Origin: FEN-1350 sp964643355
GTDB lineage: Bacteria; Planctomycetota; Phycisphaerae; Sedimentisphaerales; Anaerohalosphaeraceae
Direction: 5' to 3'
Length of the DNA stretch: 64,000 bases
Assembly: GCA_964643355.1 (NCBI GenBank)
Contig: CAZXPW010000014.1
Span: 20,671-84,670, forward strand
Shown: positions 63,918 to 64,000 of the stretch, in pieces
Layout: each line of letters starts with the position of its first letter
Numbering within the stretch: position 1 is the stretch's first letter
The notes under the pieces: generated by a model
What the model saw: the letters and a program-made list of their open reading frames with translations, nothing else
Database searches by the model: none
Told to the model about the DNA's origin: nothing
Program-made: the position numbers and the translations under genes

Positions 63918-64000
63918 GATAATATTTGTGAGACATAAAGAATACATTAAGGATCTCTAACAAAACCTGATTAACGATGGGCGGTTTGTCCGATAAAACT

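Overview
The window looks like the chromosome of an anaerobic or facultatively anaerobic planctomycete, probably of the Phycisphaerae / Sedimentisphaerales type. This is inferred from gene content: C-terminal dockerin-like tags on secreted proteins, DUF1080 (3-keto-glycoside hydrolase type) and ThuA-like secreted proteins, a Tat-exported sulfatase beside a sialidase-type BNR protein, a GLUG-repeat giant, a Rex regulator next to an NAD-reducing [NiFe] hydrogenase, and DAP-pathway genes. Genes are on both strands in short operons. I found no rRNA, tRNA, CRISPR array, prophage or integron; mobile DNA is limited to two decayed transposase fragments.

Layout. 0-2.7 kb: the 3' part of a glycoside hydrolase facing an ABM monooxygenase / iron-type alcohol dehydrogenase pair. 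2.7-10.3 kb: a minus-strand hoxFUYHW operon (group 3d, NAD-linked hydrogenase) closed by a stand-alone receiver-domain gene and a clear terminator. It is divergent from rex, which precedes dapF, and an 18-bp near-perfect palindrome resembling a Rex operator lies in the divergent region. 10.6-19.7 kb: an Rrf2 regulator, a ThuA + GDSL/DUF1080 pair, a parallel beta-helix protein, an HGSNAT/NagX-like membrane acyltransferase, a large unknown protein and an M42 aminopeptidase. 19.8-28.7 kb: two divergent dockerin-tagged surface proteins (GLUG and LamG), a DUF1080 lipoprotein and a class II aldolase.

28.7-36 kb: a RAYT transposase remnant, then a long minus-strand operon pcm-recG-ktrB-ktrA-HAD phosphatase-TatD nuclease (isoaspartyl repair, fork rescue, K+ uptake). 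36-44 kb: a repeat lipoprotein translationally linked to bioA-bioD, then MgtC, a PfkB sugar kinase with a pseudopilin, a conserved unknown, and asd. 44-49.7 kb: an ABC-F protein, a small lipoprotein, the c-di-AMP pair cdaA-cdaR, and a second, exported isoaspartyl methyltransferase. 49.8-55.5 kb: a HAF-repeat dockerin protein, a sulfatase-sialidase operon, and an IS30 transposase remnant. 55.5-60 kb: purC-ABC ATPase-MFS-PHP operon and an HD hydrolase. 60-64 kb: a small cupin, then an HtrA-type protease translationally coupled to a lipoprotein paralogue that has lost all three catalytic residues. The last 430 bases hold no convincing gene but carry a near-consensus promoter firing back toward the pseudoprotease.

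How genes fit together: the hydrogenase with Rex forms a redox circuit in which NADH/NAD+ status would control an NAD-coupled hydrogenase. The secreted glycoside hydrolase, DUF1080, sulfatase, sialidase, LamG and GLUG proteins fit degradation of sulfated or complex glycans. The most unusual items are the active/inactive HtrA pair, the Rex-type palindrome, the receiver protein inside the hydrogenase operon, a CdaA with a DMA instead of DGA motif, and an unknown conserved protein with a DxD primase-like pattern.
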